A stretch of DNA of 39,612 nt from Nocardioides albidus (GCF_006335005.1 NZ_VDMP01000027.1:152720-192331), one strand, 5' to 3'. Shown: positions 24,978-32,753, counted from the first letter of the stretch. Translations and numbers: made by a program. Notes: generated from the sequence alone by a model not told the origin.

Positions 24978-25381
24978 ATCGCGACGAGCGCGGTCACGCC
25001 CAGAGCGATGCCGGACAGGTAGGTGAGCATCGCGCCGGAGTCGCGGACCGGGCCGTGCGCGGCCAGCGTCGCCGACCTGAGCATGCCGAAGGCGTGCACG
25101 AAGCGGGCCGTGGTGGCGACGACGGCGAGCACGTCGAGCCACCAGCCGTCGGTCAGGGTCGAGCAGACGATGAGGAGCACGACGAGCGTCGGGACGTACT
25201 CGGCGGCGTTGCCGTGGGCGCGCTGCGCGATGAGGAGGCGGTCGGCCGGATCGGTCGGCATCTGCGGACCGTTCGCGCCGCGCATCGCCCGGTGCCGGGT
25301 CACGTTGGCGCCGAGGACGAACAGCAGGATGCCCATGAGGGCGATGCAGGTGATCACGGTGGTGCTCATGCCAGTACTCAT
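24974..25381 (-). CDS. MAPEG-family membrane protein (microsomal glutathione S-transferase-like)
   Basis: 135 residues with four membrane helices. MAPEG signatures are RAHGNAAEYVPTLVVLL (first conserved Arg-His-x-Asn-x-x-Glu motif) and TARFVHAFGM. Family members include microsomal glutathione transferases and related enzymes that use glutathione to conjugate or reduce lipophilic electrophiles, though many bacterial members are uncharacterised. The ATG overlaps the upstream ligase stop (ATGA); a second Met four codons later is an alternative start. Its place between a GshB-like ligase and a gamma-glutamyl hydrolase strengthens a thiol-linked role. Confidence 0.88.
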   Translation of the reverse strand: MSTGMSTTVITCIALMGILLFVLGANVTRHRAMRGANGPQMPTDPADRLLIAQRAHGNAAEYVPTLVVLLIVCSTLTDGWWLDVLAVVATTARFVHAFGMLRSATLAAHGPVRDSGAMLTYLSGIALGVTALVAM

Positions 25382-26343
25382 GACGGGGCCTCTACTCTCG
25401 GGAGGAGCCGGCGCAGGGTCGCGCCGGACAGGTCGGTGCCCAGCAGGGCGTCGGTCTTGCTCGTCCCGCCGGGGCAGGTCACGTTGACCTCGATCAGCCG
25501 GCCGTCGATCACGTCGAGGCCGGCCGTCGCGATGCCGTGGCGGGCCAGCAGGGGAGCGACCGCGGCGACGATGCGCCGGTCGGCGGCGTCGACGCTCGCG
25601 GGAGCGGACGGCGGCCCGATCCGGAAGTCGCCGGGGTCGAGGTGGCGCAGCACGGCGCCGATCACCTCGCCGTCGACGAGGAACAGCCGCTTGTTCCCGT
25701 GGGCGACGCCGTCCAGGTGGGCCTGGGCGATCACGTGCCTCCGGCCGCCGCCGGTCGCCGACTCGGCCAGCGCCCGCGCGGACGCGTCGTCGTGCAGCAG
25801 CCACACGTCGAGCCCGGCGAATCCGTCGACCGGCTTCACGACCACGGCCCCGTGCTCGGCCACGAACCGCCGTACCTGCACGGGATCCGGGGTCACCAGG
25901 GTCGGTGGGCACAGCGCGGGGAAGTGCAGCGCGACCAGCTTCTCGTGCAGCGCGCGCACGCCCGCGGGTCGGTTGACGACCCGGGTGCCGGCGGCCTCGA
26001 CGAGGTCGAGGAGGTACGTCGTGTGCAGGTAGCGCGCATCGACCGGCGGGTCGATCCGCAGGAGCACCAGCTGTGCCGTCGCGGCGACGTCGACGGTCTC
26101 GTGGCTGCCGACGTGGCACCACGGCGTGCTCACCAGCCAGCGGTGGTCGTCGCCCCGGGCACGCGGACCGAGCGTCACCGGGGTGGCTCGGGCGACCACC
26201 CGGCCGGCACGCACCGCCAGGTCCTCGGGCGTGCAGACCCGGACGGCGACGCCGAGGTCCTGGGCCGCGGCGACCAGCCCCACGGTCGCGTCGACCGTGG
26301 GGTCGAGCCCGGCCCACGGGTCGGCCACGACCAGGATGCTCAT
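25378..26343 (-). CDS. GshB-like ATP-grasp ligase (glutathione synthetase family)
   Basis: 321 residues with the GshB layout: N-terminal domain with LLRIDPPVDARYLHTTYLLD (94-113), NRPAGVRALHEKL (124-136), the ATP-grasp lysine in VVVKPVDGFAGLDVWLL (167-183), GNKRLFLVDGEVIGAVLR (216-233) and the metal-binding LDVIDGRLIEVNVTCPGG (276-293). Bacterial GshB joins gamma-glutamylcysteine and glycine using ATP. Here it overlaps the EgtA/GCS2-type gene by four bases, so it probably extends that enzyme's product to glutathione or a related tripeptide. The amino acid added cannot be read from sequence. Such genes are rare in mycothiol-producing actinobacteria. Confidence 0.87.
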   Translation of the reverse strand: MSILVVADPWAGLDPTVDATVGLVAAAQDLGVAVRVCTPEDLAVRAGRVVARATPVTLGPRARGDDHRWLVSTPWCHVGSHETVDVAATAQLVLLRIDPPVDARYLHTTYLLDLVEAAGTRVVNRPAGVRALHEKLVALHFPALCPPTLVTPDPVQVRRFVAEHGAVVVKPVDGFAGLDVWLLHDDASARALAESATGGGRRHVIAQAHLDGVAHGNKRLFLVDGEVIGAVLRHLDPGDFRIGPPSAPASVDAADRRIVAAVAPLLARHGIATAGLDVIDGRLIEVNVTCPGGTSKTDALLGTDLSGATLRRLLPRVEAPS

Positions 26344-27314
26344 GCCGCGGCCTTCCGGGTGGAGCCGGTCAGGAGGGCCCGTCCACGCTCGACGTCGCAG
26401 GTGCCCGCCGCAGCCGCGGCCCAGTGGTCGGCCAGCCGCGCCCGCTCGCCCGAGAGCGACGCGAGGGCCGCGCGACGGCGCTCGTCGTCGTAGAGCAGGG
26501 CGGACAGGCCGTGCAGCAGGTCGCCGACCTCGCGGGCCGGGCGGGCGTCGGGGAAGCGGACCTCGAGGTAGCGCCCGCGCGGGCGGACCGGCGGGAACAG
26601 CGTGCTGAGGTGCGCCTCGATGCCGGCGCCGAGGAAGTCGGTGGCGACGGCGGCGAAGGACGCGTACGCCGCGACCGGGTCGTCGCCGTGGAGCAGCCGG
26701 TCGTCGAAGGCGGTGCGGCTCGGGTCGACCGAGCGCCAGGTGGTGAGCCGGCCGTCGGGTCCGGCGCTGCGGGCGGTCGCGGCGGCGAGGAACGGGCCGG
26801 CCAGCAGCAGCACCCGCCACTGCTCCACGCCCGCGCTGCCCGGCCACCAGTCGAGGCAGGCCTGGGTGGAGGCGGTGGACCGCATCATCCGGCGGCCGGC
26901 GGGGCCGATCGTGTCGAAGTGCCGCTCCATGGCGTCGTAGCGCGGGTTGCGCAGGTGGCGGGGTGTGGCCGGGTCGCAGCGGCGGACCGGCCGGGCGTCG
27001 AGGACCACGGAGTGGGGCAGGAGGTCGCGGCCGAGGGCGGCGGTGACCTCGGCGAGGTGCCGGGCCGCGGCGTCCGCCGAGGGTGCGGGCGGGAGGCTGA
27101 GCTCGACCTGGCCGCCGGGCTCGAAGCCCAGCCAGGCGGCGTACCAGCGGCCGGCGGTCGCCTCGCGGACCCGCTGCGGCGCGACGCTGGCGCCGTTGAG
27201 CAGGCCCATCGCGAAGAGCTCCTGCTCGACCGCGACGCGGACCGTCCGCGTGCTGCCGGGCAGCCGGGGGCGGAACAGCCGGGCCACCTGGGGACGGATC
27301 GTCCGTGAGTCCAT
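26340..27314 (-). CDS. Glutamate--cysteine ligase of the EgtA/GCS2 type
   Basis: 324 residues, shorter than typical EgtA (about 400-430). GCS2 landmarks are the acidic VAVEQELFAMG (Glu30, Glu32), FEPGGQVELSLPP (64-76), the long RYDAMERHFDTIGPAGRR...MMRSTASTQACLDW block (125-156), and GRYLEVRFPDARP (247-259). The family makes gamma-glutamylcysteine from glutamate, cysteine and ATP. The ATG has AGGAGA 6 nt upstream. It heads the operon with the GshB-like ligase, MAPEG and C26 hydrolase. No egtB, egtC or egtD is nearby, so ergothioneine synthesis is not the obvious role; a glutathione-like thiol is more likely. Confidence 0.85.
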   Translation of the reverse strand: MDSRTIRPQVARLFRPRLPGSTRTVRVAVEQELFAMGLLNGASVAPQRVREATAGRWYAAWLGFEPGGQVELSLPPAPSADAAARHLAEVTAALGRDLLPHSVVLDARPVRRCDPATPRHLRNPRYDAMERHFDTIGPAGRRMMRSTASTQACLDWWPGSAGVEQWRVLLLAGPFLAAATARSAGPDGRLTTWRSVDPSRTAFDDRLLHGDDPVAAYASFAAVATDFLGAGIEAHLSTLFPPVRPRGRYLEVRFPDARPAREVGDLLHGLSALLYDDERRRAALASLSGERARLADHWAAAAAGTCDVERGRALLTGSTRKAAA

Positions 27315-27332
27315 GGCATCTCCTGATAACGT

Positions 27333-27370
27333 AAGGTTGCCTGTCGAAATAATGGAAGGTAACCTGTCGA
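27333..27370. promoter_or_regulatory. Divergent marR/thiol-operon promoter with repeated operator
   Basis: Two 15-bp direct repeats, AAGGTTGCCTGTCGA (27333-27347) and AAGGTAACCTGTCGA (27356-27370), 23 bp apart, each contain a 9-bp near-palindrome (AGGTAACCT in the second). For marR, a -35 TTGCCT (27337-27342) lies in repeat 1 and a -10 TAACCT (27360-27365) in repeat 2, spaced exactly 17 bp and 6 nt from the ATG, so marR is probably leaderless and autorepressed. On the minus strand TTACCT in repeat 2 could be the -35 for the thiol operon. Confidence 0.7.
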
Positions 27371-27371
27371 T

Positions 27372-27815
27372 ATGTCAAGAGACCTGATGCGGCCGGACGA
27401 CGAGCCGTTCATCGCGCTGGTCGACAAGACCGCCCGCGTGATGCGCAACGACATGCTCGCGAACGCGCACCGGGCGGGGTACGCGGAGATCGCGCCGGCC
27501 CACAACGCGGTCTTCGCGACCCTGCCGCCGGAGGGTGCGAGGAGCGCGGACATGGCCGCCCGCGCCGGCATCACCCGGCAGTCGATGGGCGAGGTCGTGC
27601 GCGACATGGTCCGGCTCGGGATCCTCGAGATGGTGCCGGACCCGTCCGACCGGAGGGCGAAGATCGTGACCTACACCGACTACGGCACCAAGGTCGCGCA
27701 GGCCGGCCTGGACCACATCGTCGCCCTGGACCGCAAGCTGCGCGACGAGCTCGGCGACGACTACGACGCGGCGCGCCGGGTGCTCGCGCGGGTGCGGGAG
27801 ATGCTCACGCCGTAG
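27372..27815 (+). CDS. MarR-family transcriptional regulator
   Basis: 147 residues with a winged helix-turn-helix (about 35-105): ARSADMAARAGITRQSMGEVVRDMVRLGILEMVPDPSDRRAKIVTYTDYG, where DPSDRRAKIV is the wing with the MarR Asp-x-Arg motif. Helices at each end would form the dimer interface. One cysteine-free sequence suggests ligand sensing rather than thiol oxidation. It is divergent from the EgtA-like gene across 57 bp containing the repeated operator, so it most likely represses that operon and itself. Its 3' end overlaps the convergent MFS gene by 11 bp. Confidence 0.92.
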   Translation: MSRDLMRPDDEPFIALVDKTARVMRNDMLANAHRAGYAEIAPAHNAVFATLPPEGARSADMAARAGITRQSMGEVVRDMVRLGILEMVPDPSDRRAKIVTYTDYGTKVAQAGLDHIVALDRKLRDELGDDYDAARRVLARVREMLTP

Positions 27816-29106
27816 GGGTGGGTGTCGCTCCCTCGGCCGCCACGGCACGGAAGTTCCGCTCCGCGAACCTGCGGGCGGCGTGCACCGACGGTCCGAGGCC
27901 GACCGTCGCGCCCACGATGATCGCGGCGATCACCAACCAGCCCTCGGCGCCCCAGCTCAGGGCGAGGAAGGTGTAGACGGCCGGGGACCACTGGAAGCCC
28001 AGCGCACCGGCGACCTCCTGGACGCCCTGGTACTCGCCGCGTCGTTCCGGGTCGGACAGCTCGGCCTCGAACGACCAGCTCGCCCCGGAGATGGCGAGCT
28101 CGGCGCCGGTGACGGTGACATGGCCGAGCCACACCAGCAGCACGGTGACCAGGCCGACCGTCGAGTGGGTGATCATCGTGATCACGCAGGACACCACGAA
28201 GAAGGCGGACGAGATCCACGCGTAGCGCAGGGCGTCGTCGAGGGTCCGCACGCCCTGCGACGTGTACGCCGGCAGGAAGATGCACAAGACGGTGTTGGTG
28301 CCGAACAGCCACGCCAGCAGCACGTGCGGCGCATCGGTCGCCTCGACCAGCCACAGCGGGATCACGACGTTGAGCAGGATCTGGTTGGTCCACATCACGC
28401 CGAGGAAGAAGGTGGTGAGGATCCAGCCGATGTTGCGCATCGGGCCGGGCCCGGCTGGCCGGATCCGGGCCTCGCCGCTCGACACCCGCAGGTCGTGCGG
28501 CGCGGCAGGCAGTCGGGTGATGCCGATGGCGTTGAGCACCATGAGCGCGGCCGTGACGACCGGGGTCCACCGGATCACCTCGAGACTGCCGGTGGCGAGC
28601 GCCAGGCCGCCGACCAGCGCACCGAAGGTGTGGCCGATGTTGAGCCAGGAGTACATGTAGGACTGCGTCTGGACCCGGGTCTCCGGCGGCAGCACGTCGT
28701 AGACGTAGGCCTGGTGGCTCGAGCGGCCGAACGCGGTGAACGCGCCCATCAGGACGGCCGCGACGACGTACTGCCCGAAGCCGTCCACGAACGGCAGGGC
28801 GAGGAAGACCAGCGCGCGGGCGACCGCCTGGGCCGCCCAGATCCGCTTGGGGCCGACGCGGTCGATGATCCGTCCCGCGGGGTAGGAGAAGGCGAACTGG
28901 GCGATGCCCATGATCGTCAGCGCCAGGCCGGCGCGGCCGGCCGACATGCCCACGACCTTCGTGAGGAAGACCGCGCTGCCGGTCATGAACGCGCTCTCGC
29001 CGAGCGCGAAGACCATGCCCTGGGCGGCGAGTCGTCGTGGGAGACCGACAGGCGGCATCAGGCGGGCGAAGAACCCCCGCGGATCGCCCGAGAGAGGAGT
29101 GCTCAT
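27805..29106 (-). CDS. Major facilitator superfamily transporter (paralogue of 23012-24286)
   Basis: 433 residues with about 12 membrane helices, the MFS motif GRIIDRVGPKRIW between helices 2 and 3, and the same shared blocks as the other transporter (NVVIPLWLVEATDAPHVLLA, AELSDPERRGEYQGV). ATG 29106 is preferred over ATG 29115 because GGGAGG lies 9 nt before it; the upstream ATG directly abuts that sequence. It is convergent with marR and divergent from menE. Two paralogues flanking the thiol operon suggest a duplication with the operon between, or acquisition of the operon between them. Confidence 0.87.
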   Translation of the reverse strand: MSTPLSGDPRGFFARLMPPVGLPRRLAAQGMVFALGESAFMTGSAVFLTKVVGMSAGRAGLALTIMGIAQFAFSYPAGRIIDRVGPKRIWAAQAVARALVFLALPFVDGFGQYVVAAVLMGAFTAFGRSSHQAYVYDVLPPETRVQTQSYMYSWLNIGHTFGALVGGLALATGSLEVIRWTPVVTAALMVLNAIGITRLPAAPHDLRVSSGEARIRPAGPGPMRNIGWILTTFFLGVMWTNQILLNVVIPLWLVEATDAPHVLLAWLFGTNTVLCIFLPAYTSQGVRTLDDALRYAWISSAFFVVSCVITMITHSTVGLVTVLLVWLGHVTVTGAELAISGASWSFEAELSDPERRGEYQGVQEVAGALGFQWSPAVYTFLALSWGAEGWLVIAAIIVGATVGLGPSVHAARRFAERNFRAVAAEGATPTPTA

Positions 29107-29130
29107 CACCGACATCCTCCCGCCGGGGAC

Positions 29131-29136
29131 TAGCGT
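29131..29136 (+). promoter_or_regulatory. -10-like TAGCGT before leaderless menE
   Basis: TAGCGT ends 7 nt before GTG 29144 and no Shine-Dalgarno is present, as at other leaderless-looking genes in the window. The whole gap to the divergent MFS gene is only 37 bp. Confidence 0.45.
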
Positions 29137-29143
29137 CTGTCGC

Positions 29144-30151
29144 GTGGATTTCTGGTCGCCCGACGGTTCGCCTGACAGCGTGGTGGCGCAGGCGCGCGCC
29201 TGGCTGGAAGGGCCCGATGACGTCGACCTGGTCGTCGCCACCTCCGGCTCCACCGGGCGGCCCAAGCGGGTGCGGCTCGCGCGGGCCGCGGTGCTCGCGT
29301 CGGTCAGGGCGTCGGCCGCGCGGCTGGGAGCGAGTGGGCCGTGGGTGCTGGCCCTCCCGGCGTCGTACGTCGCGGGGGTGCAGGTCGTCGTCCGCTCCTT
29401 GTGCGCGGGCCACGAGCCCACGCTGCTCGAGCGCGACGGCTGGCCTGTCGGGGACGGGTGGTTCGTCTCGCTCGTGCCGACCCAGCTGACCCGGATGCTG
29501 TCGTCTCCGGAGGACCTGGCGGCGCTGCGGCGGGCGCGCACCGTGTTGCTCGGCGGTGGTCCGATCGGCGCCTCCCTGCGCTCCCGGGCCACGGACGCCG
29601 GGGTGCGCGTGGTCGCGACCTACGGCTCGGCGGAGACCGCCGGTGGCTGCGTGTACGACGGGATGCCGCTCGACGGCGTGGCCGTCGCACTGGGCGAGGG
29701 CGGCCGGATCCGGATCGCCGGGCCCACGCTCTTCGCGGGCTACGACGGCCGACCGGACCTCACCGCCGAGGTGCTGGTGGACGGCTGGTTCCACACCTCC
29801 GACGCCGGACGGCTCGACGACGACGGGCGGCTGGTGGTGATCGGACGGGTGGACGACGTCATCGTCACGGGCGGGCTGAACGTGCCCGGCCCGGCGGTCG
29901 CCGAGCGGTTGCGGCTGCACCCCGGCGTCGAGGCGGCCGAGGTGCTCGGCGTACCTGATCCGGAGTGGGGGAACCGGGTGGTGGCGTTCGTCGTGGGTGG
30001 GGCCGGGCTCGACGACCTGCGGGACTGGGTGGCCGAGGTCCATCCCCGCGCATGGGCGCCGCGGCAGGTGGTCCCGCTGGACGCGATCCCGCTCCTGGCC
30101 AACGGGAAGCCCGACCGGCAGGCGCTGCTGGCGCTGGTGGAGGCGCGATGA
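29144..30151 (+). CDS. menE: o-Succinylbenzoate--CoA ligase
   Basis: 335 residues, GTG start. MenE activates o-succinylbenzoate with ATP and CoA for ring closure by MenB. The P-loop is VATSGSTGRPKRV (32-43), followed by YGSAETAGGCVYDG, FHTSDAGRLDDDGRL, the hinge DDVIVTGGLNVPG, and the catalytic lysine in LLANGKPDRQ (Lys322). It is much shorter than typical ANL enzymes because most of the N-terminal subdomain is missing, which is usual for actinobacterial MenE. It overlaps menC by four bases (ATGA), so menE-menC-menD form a coupled unit. Confidence 0.93.
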   Translation: MDFWSPDGSPDSVVAQARAWLEGPDDVDLVVATSGSTGRPKRVRLARAAVLASVRASAARLGASGPWVLALPASYVAGVQVVVRSLCAGHEPTLLERDGWPVGDGWFVSLVPTQLTRMLSSPEDLAALRRARTVLLGGGPIGASLRSRATDAGVRVVATYGSAETAGGCVYDGMPLDGVAVALGEGGRIRIAGPTLFAGYDGRPDLTAEVLVDGWFHTSDAGRLDDDGRLVVIGRVDDVIVTGGLNVPGPAVAERLRLHPGVEAAEVLGVPDPEWGNRVVAFVVGGAGLDDLRDWVAEVHPRAWAPRQVVPLDAIPLLANGKPDRQALLALVEAR

Positions 30152-31107
30152 GGGTCGTCTCGATCCCGATGACGACCCGCTTCCGCGGGATCATCGTCCG
30201 CGAGGCCGCGCTGCTGCCGGGCGAGGCGGGGTGGGGGGAGTGGAGTCCCTTCCTGGAGTATCCGCCGGACGTCGCCGAGCCCTGGCTGCGCTGTGCGGAG
30301 GAGGCCGCGGCCGGTGACTGGCCCGCGCCGGTGCGCGACCGGGTCCCGGTCAACGTCACGGTGCCGGCGGTCGATCCCGAGCGTGCCCACGGGATCGTGC
30401 TCGCCGGCGGCTGCCGCACCGCGAAGGTGAAGGTGGCCGAGCCCGGCCAGACGACGGCCGACGACGAGGCCCGGCTGGAGGCGGTGCGTGACGCGCTCGG
30501 TCCCGACGGCCGGATCCGGGTCGACGCCAACGGTGGCTGGTCGGTCGACGACGCGGTGCGCGCGATCGGGCGGCTGGACCGCGCCGCCGGGGGCCTGGAG
30601 TACGCCGAGCAGCCCGTCGCCACCGTCGAGGAGCTCGCGCTCGTCCGCCGCCGGGTGAGCGTGCCGATCGCGGCCGACGAGTCGATCCGCCGGGCCGAGG
30701 ACCCCTACCGGGTGCGGGATCTGGAGGCCGCGGACATCGCGGTGCTCAAGGTCCAGCCGCTCGGCGGCGTCCGGGCCTGCCTCGAGATCGCCGAGCGGAT
30801 CGGCCTGCCGGTCGTGGTCTCGAGCGCGCTGGAGACCTCGGTGGGCATCGCTGCCGGCGTCGCGCTCGCGGCCGCCCTGCCCGAGCTGCCCTATGCGTGC
30901 GGCCTCGCGACCGTGCAGCTGCTGACCGGCGACGTCGTGGGCGCGTCGCTGCTGCCCGTCGACGGCGCGCTGCCCGTCGGACGACCCGAGGTGCGGACCG
31001 ACCGCGTCGAGGCCCTCGCCGCCGACCCCGAGCGGGTCGCGCACTGGGAGGCCCGCCTCGCCGAGGTGCGGGCTCTGCGCGCGGTGCGGAAGGATCAGCG
31101 TCCATGA
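30148..31107 (+). CDS. menC: o-Succinylbenzoate synthase
   Basis: 319 residues, enolase superfamily. MenC dehydrates SHCHC to o-succinylbenzoate. The active site is visible: KVK (Lys93, Lys95) in RTAKVKVAEPG, Asp126 in RVDANGGW, Glu154 in EYAEQP, Asp177 in AADES, and the base Lys201 in AVLKVQPLGG. The ATG overlaps menE and the stop overlaps menD, each by four bases. Confidence 0.95.
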   Translation: MRVVSIPMTTRFRGIIVREAALLPGEAGWGEWSPFLEYPPDVAEPWLRCAEEAAAGDWPAPVRDRVPVNVTVPAVDPERAHGIVLAGGCRTAKVKVAEPGQTTADDEARLEAVRDALGPDGRIRVDANGGWSVDDAVRAIGRLDRAAGGLEYAEQPVATVEELALVRRRVSVPIAADESIRRAEDPYRVRDLEAADIAVLKVQPLGGVRACLEIAERIGLPVVVSSALETSVGIAAGVALAAALPELPYACGLATVQLLTGDVVGASLLPVDGALPVGRPEVRTDRVEALAADPERVAHWEARLAEVRALRAVRKDQRP

Positions 31108-32753
31108 CGGACTCCTCGTTCGTGCTCGCGGACGCCCTCGTCGCCAGGCTCCGGCAGGCCGGCGTCACCGAGGTGGTCGTCGCGCCCGGCTCCCGCCACG
31201 CTCCGCTGGCGATGGCGCTGTGGGCCGCCGCGCAGGCCGGAGCGTTCCGGCTGCACACCCGCATCGACGAGCGCACCGCCGGCTTCCTCGCCCTCGGGCT
31301 GACGAAGTCGGGCGCCCGCGCCGCCGTCCTCACCACGTCGGGCACCGCCGTCGCCAACCTGCACCCGGCCGTCCTCGAGGCCGTGCACGCGGGCGTCGGC
31401 CTGGTGGTCGTCTCCGCCGACCGCCCCGCCCGCCTCCGTGGCACCGGCGCCAACCAGACCACCGACCAGGTCGGCCTCTTCGGCGGCTTCGTCGCCACCC
31501 ACGACGTGTCCTCGGTCGAGGAGCTCGCCTCGGTCCCCGCGCCGTGGGACGACGTGGTCCACCTCAACCTGCAGCTCGACACCCCGCTCGTGCCGGACGC
31601 GCCCCGCGCGACAGTCCCGGCCCAGAAGCACCGGGACATGCGGAGATCCGGTGCTTTTGGGCCGGGACTATCGCGCCGGGACCCGCTGCCCCGGGGCCCG
31701 CGGACCGTCGTGGTGGCGGGCGACGACGCCGGTCCGCCGGCCCGCCAGCTCGCCGAGGCCGCCGGCTGGCCGCTGTTCGCGGAGCCGACGAGCGGGGCCC
31801 GCACCGGCGCGAACGCGCTGCGCACCTACCGCCTCCTCCTCGCCACCGAGCTGGGGGAGCGGATCGAGCGGGTCGTGGTGTTCGGCCGGCCGACGCTCTC
31901 GCGGCCGGTGACCCGGCTCCTGGAGCGCGCCGACGTGGAGGTCCTCGTCGTGCCCGGCCGTGGCGTGTGGCCGGTGCGCCCGCCCGGCTCCACCCCGATC
32001 GAAGGACCGGTCTGGGGCGGCGACCAGCCCGACGACGCGGACTGGCTCGCCGCCTGGCAGGCGGCGGACCGCGACCTCGGCCGCCGCGTCGACCGACTCC
32101 TCGCGGACGAGCCCGCCCTCACGCCGTACGACGTCGCAGGGGCCACCCACGCCGCCCTCCCCGCCGGCGGGCTGCTGGTCGTGGGCGCGTCGAGCCCGAT
32201 CCGCGACCTCGACATCATGGTCCGCCCGCCCGCCGTCGGCACGCGCCGCAAGGTGATCGCCAACCGTGGGCTGGCCGGGATCGACGGCACCATCAGCACC
32301 GCGATCGGTGCCGCCCTCGGTCGGCCCGACGGGACCCGGAACCTCGCCCTGATGGGCGATCTGACCTTCCTGCACGACCAGACCGCGCTCGTGCTCGGTC
32401 CGGACGAGCCGCGCCCGGACCTGACGATCGTGGTCCCCAACGACGACGGCGGCGCGATCTTCTCCATGCTGGAGCAGGGCGCGCCCGCGCACGCCGCCTC
32501 CTTCGAGCGGCTGTTCGGCACCCCGCACGGCCACGACCTCGGAGCCCTCTGCGCGGCGGCCCGCATCCCGCACCTGCGGGTCACCTCGCGGCCGGAGCTG
32601 GACCAGGCGCTCGCCAGCCCCAACGGCGGGATCGAGGTGGTCGAGGCGGTGGTCGACCGCCAGGGTCGCCGCGAGCTGGACCTCCGCATCCGCGCACTGG
32701 CCACCGAGTCGGCCACCGAGTCGGCCACCGAGTCGACCGAGCGAGGAGCCTGA
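31104..32753 (+). CDS. menD: 2-Succinyl-5-enolpyruvyl-6-hydroxy-3-cyclohexene-1-carboxylate synthase
   Basis: 549 residues, a ThDP enzyme that joins 2-oxoglutarate and isochorismate. Landmarks are VAPGSRHAPLA, the catalytic Glu in TRIDERTAGF, TTSGTAVANLHPAV, NQTTDQVGLFG, and the ThDP/Mg motif MGDLTFLHDQTAL with VVPNDDGG. In the linker between the PYR and central domains, residues about 168-191 (RATVPAQKHRDMRRSGAFGP...) are encoded by a 71-bp palindrome, apparently an in-frame insertion. The C-terminus ends in a triple Ser-Ala-Thr-Glu repeat coded by a 12-bp tandem repeat. Both oddities are outside the active site. Confidence 0.95.
   Translation: MTDSSFVLADALVARLRQAGVTEVVVAPGSRHAPLAMALWAAAQAGAFRLHTRIDERTAGFLALGLTKSGARAAVLTTSGTAVANLHPAVLEAVHAGVGLVVVSADRPARLRGTGANQTTDQVGLFGGFVATHDVSSVEELASVPAPWDDVVHLNLQLDTPLVPDAPRATVPAQKHRDMRRSGAFGPGLSRRDPLPRGPRTVVVAGDDAGPPARQLAEAAGWPLFAEPTSGARTGANALRTYRLLLATELGERIERVVVFGRPTLSRPVTRLLERADVEVLVVPGRGVWPVRPPGSTPIEGPVWGGDQPDDADWLAAWQAADRDLGRRVDRLLADEPALTPYDVAGATHAALPAGGLLVVGASSPIRDLDIMVRPPAVGTRRKVIANRGLAGIDGTISTAIGAALGRPDGTRNLALMGDLTFLHDQTALVLGPDEPRPDLTIVVPNDDGGAIFSMLEQGAPAHAASFERLFGTPHGHDLGALCAAARIPHLRVTSRPELDQALASPNGGIEVVEAVVDRQGRRELDLRIRALATESATESATESTERGA
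31606..31676. repeat. 71-bp palindromic element inserted in frame in menD
   Basis: Two 29-bp arms (31606-31634 and 31648-31676) pair with only two mismatches around a 13-nt loop; the inner part is AGTCCCGGCCCAGAAGCACC and its near-complement. Such a long perfect-like dyad is not expected from ordinary coding sequence. It falls in the MenD interdomain linker and keeps the reading frame. Confidence 0.85.
32699..32734. repeat. 12-bp tandem repeat x3 at the end of menD
   Basis: GGCCACCGAGTC occurs three times in a row (32699-32710, 32711-32722, 32723-32734), coding ATES-type repeats at the MenD C-terminus. It is a multiple of three, so slippage would change length without frameshift. Confidence 0.8.

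Noticed and set aside
24974..24979. ATG at 24979 as the start of the C26 hydrolase
   Set aside because: It is followed at once by a stop in its frame; GTG 24977 gives the conserved N-terminus VIGIVGH and the usual four-base overlap.
27761..30043. 760-codon minus-strand frame and its overlap with MFS and menE
   Set aside because: Frame-shifted shadow of the MFS transporter and antisense of menE; only the 27805-29106 frame gives membrane helices.
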